Shown: positions 62,886-64,000 of the stretch, piece after piece
Layout: each line of letters opens with the position of its first letter
Numbering within the stretch: the first letter of the stretch is position 1
Assembly (NCBI RefSeq): GCF_021729845.1
Contig: NZ_CP063398.1
Coordinates: forward strand, 620,001-684,000
DNA: 64,000 nucleotides
Reading direction: 5' to 3'
From: Rhizobium sp. SL42
GTDB lineage: Bacteria > Pseudomonadota > Alphaproteobacteria > Rhizobiales > Rhizobiaceae
Notes under the pieces: generated by a model
Told to the model about the DNA's origin: nothing
What the model saw: only the letters and a program-made list of their open reading frames with translations
Databases searched by the model: none
Made by a program: the position numbers and the translations under genes

Positions 62886-64000
62886 ATGAGGTCCAAAGCA
62901 GCCAACAATTTGCCGGCCGCAACCACCAACGTCGTTGGTCGAGACGCCTTTATTGACCTCATTCAGAGCGAGGTGAAGCGGTGTGGACTGGTGTCGATCG
63001 TGGGCGCCGGAGGGATCGGGAAGACAACGGTTGCGCTCGCGATTGCCGACAGGGCTCTTGGGACTTTTGGCGACGGCGTCTGGCTGGTAGATTTTGCCCC
63101 GCTGCGCGAGCCTGTGCTTGTCAGCCATTCCATTGCCAATGCCACCGGATTGACCGTTCACTCTTCAGACGCCCTAGCCGCCTTATGCCGATTCCTTCAA
63201 AATCGCAACATGTTGCTCGTACTGGACAACTGCGAACATTTGCTCGAAACGATTGCGGCATGCGTCAGGCAGATCCAGGCCGAGGCGCCCGGCATTCGGA
63301 TACTCTGCACCAGCCGGGCGCCGCTGGGTCTCGAAGGCGAACAGATCCATCGGCTCCCCGGCCTCGAGATACCGCCGCCTGGCACCACGCCGAGCGCCGA
63401 AACTGCTCTGCAGTATTCGGCTATCCAGCTCTTTGTCGATCGGGCCCGCGACCGCGTCGAGACCTTCGTTCTCACGGATTCCGATGCTCCAAAGCTGGCA
63501 GATATATGCCGAAGCCTGGATGGAATTGCACTGGCGATCGAGCTTGCGGCGATGCGGGTGGACGTCTTCGGAATTGCCGAGCTTCAAAGGCAGTTGGAGG
63601 ACCGTTTTCGACTCCTTGCCGGACGGCGAGCCGGGATGGAGCGGCATCGCACCATGGCTGCCACACTCGACTGGAGCTATGGATTGCTGCCTGACCGGGA
63701 AGCCGAGCTGTTGATGGCAGTGTCCATCTTTGCCGGTTCATTTCAGGCCGAGGATGTGGCAACAGCGTTTGACCACACGCCAAGCGATACGATCGGATTG
63801 CTTCGGGAACTTGTAGCACAATCGCTGCTTTCGATTGACGAGACGGGGGAGCGCGCAGTCTACCGCCTTCTGGAATCGACACGCGCCTACTGCCTGTCCA
63901 AGCTCGCCCTGAATGGCAAGGAAGACTCGATCCGTCTTCGCCATGCGATCTATATCTGCGGCGTTCTCGAACTGGCTGCAAACGAATGGAAACACTCCCA
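62886..64000 (+). CDS. Second STAND-type signalling ATPase (3' end outside window)
   Basis: From the ATG at 62886 (AGAGGGGG upstream) the frame stays open to the window edge, 371 codons. It is clearly paralogous to the 58499 protein. Shared features are a VVGRD start of the domain, Walker A GAGGIGKTT (40-48), Walker B MLLVLDNCEH, sensor CTSRAPLG, DGIALAIELAAMRVD, and the winged region RHRTMAATLDWSYGLLPDREAELL. It too lacks an N-terminal DNA-binding domain. The helical C-terminal part lies outside. Confidence 0.88.
   Translation, partial: MRSKAANNLPAATTNVVGRDAFIDLIQSEVKRCGLVSIVGAGGIGKTTVALAIADRALGTFGDGVWLVDFAPLREPVLVSHSIANATGLTVHSSDALAALCRFLQNRNMLLVLDNCEHLLETIAACVRQIQAEAPGIRILCTSRAPLGLEGEQIHRLPGLEIPPPGTTPSAETALQYSAIQLFVDRARDRVETFVLTDSDAPKLADICRSLDGIALAIELAAMRVDVFGIAELQRQLEDRFRLLAGRRAGMERHRTMAATLDWSYGLLPDREAELLMAVSIFAGSFQAEDVATAFDHTPSDTIGLLRELVAQSLLSIDETGERAVYRLLESTRAYCLSKLALNGKEDSIRLRHAIYICGVLELAANEWKHS

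Noticed and set aside
1..64000. CRISPR arrays, rRNA and tRNA genes, and replication origins
   Set aside because: No regularly spaced repeats, RNA gene signatures or repABC-type genes were seen on reading both strands.

Overview
The window looks like part of an accessory replicon or catabolic island of a member of the Rhizobiales, most likely Rhizobiaceae (Rhizobium, Agrobacterium, Ensifer or Shinella type). The evidence is the high GC content, tightly packed operons with ATGA-type overlaps, many ABC and TRAP uptake systems paired with local regulators (TetR, GntR, LysR, GlxA-type AraC), and remnants of several insertion sequence families. No rRNA, tRNA, CRISPR array or housekeeping gene was seen. 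The species cannot be fixed from the sequence.

Region 1 (1-11202) is one putative catabolic system. A BetI-like TetR gene runs off the left edge. A + operon encodes two tandem FAD oxidoreductases, a GcvT-fold protein and a small protein. It converges on a PotABC-like ABC transporter, followed by a class III aminotransferase and a Rieske oxygenase. The same 14-bp palindrome (TGAAYG-N2-CATTCA) occurs upstream of three of these units, so they probably form one TetR regulon. The gene set suggests oxidation and demethylation of an N-containing compound that I cannot name.

Region 2 (11487-18223) is an amino-acid-type ABC transporter operon. It carries a peptidase-C26/RidA fusion protein and a DadA-like dehydrogenase, and a divergent GlxA-type regulator faces it. 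Region 3 (18490-27060) holds an enolase-superfamily acid-sugar dehydratase, an SGNH hydrolase, a complete dipeptide-type ABC transporter, a KdgF-like cupin and a FadR-type GntR regulator. Four related 13-bp operators tie these genes together.

Region 4 (27171-39358) is disturbed. It holds an IS3 relic, a large hybrid histidine kinase and an intact IS21-type element. The element abuts a truncated GGDEF gene on one side and a chimeric pseudogene (quinone reductase joined to ABM monooxygenase) on the other. An aldo/keto reductase, a LysR regulator and an MFS transporter follow.

Region 5 (39932-44054) is a GntR-TRAP-RpiB operon for an unknown acid. Region 6 (44440-53341) is an aromatic ring-cleavage block: gallate-type lower-pathway genes (tautomerase, aldolase, hydratase) with a VOC-type extradiol dioxygenase, a DUF1932-type dehydrogenase, a LysR regulator with two HTH domains, and a second TRAP transporter. 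Region 7 (53342-56000) is decayed: iolE with a one-base frameshift, a broken tautomerase and an IS630 relic. Region 8 (56086-64000) has a GlxA-type regulator, a Tat-exported haloperoxidase-like hydrolase, a Tat-exported metallo-beta-lactamase-fold hydrolase, and two paralogous STAND ATPases without a DNA-binding domain, the second cut by the window edge.
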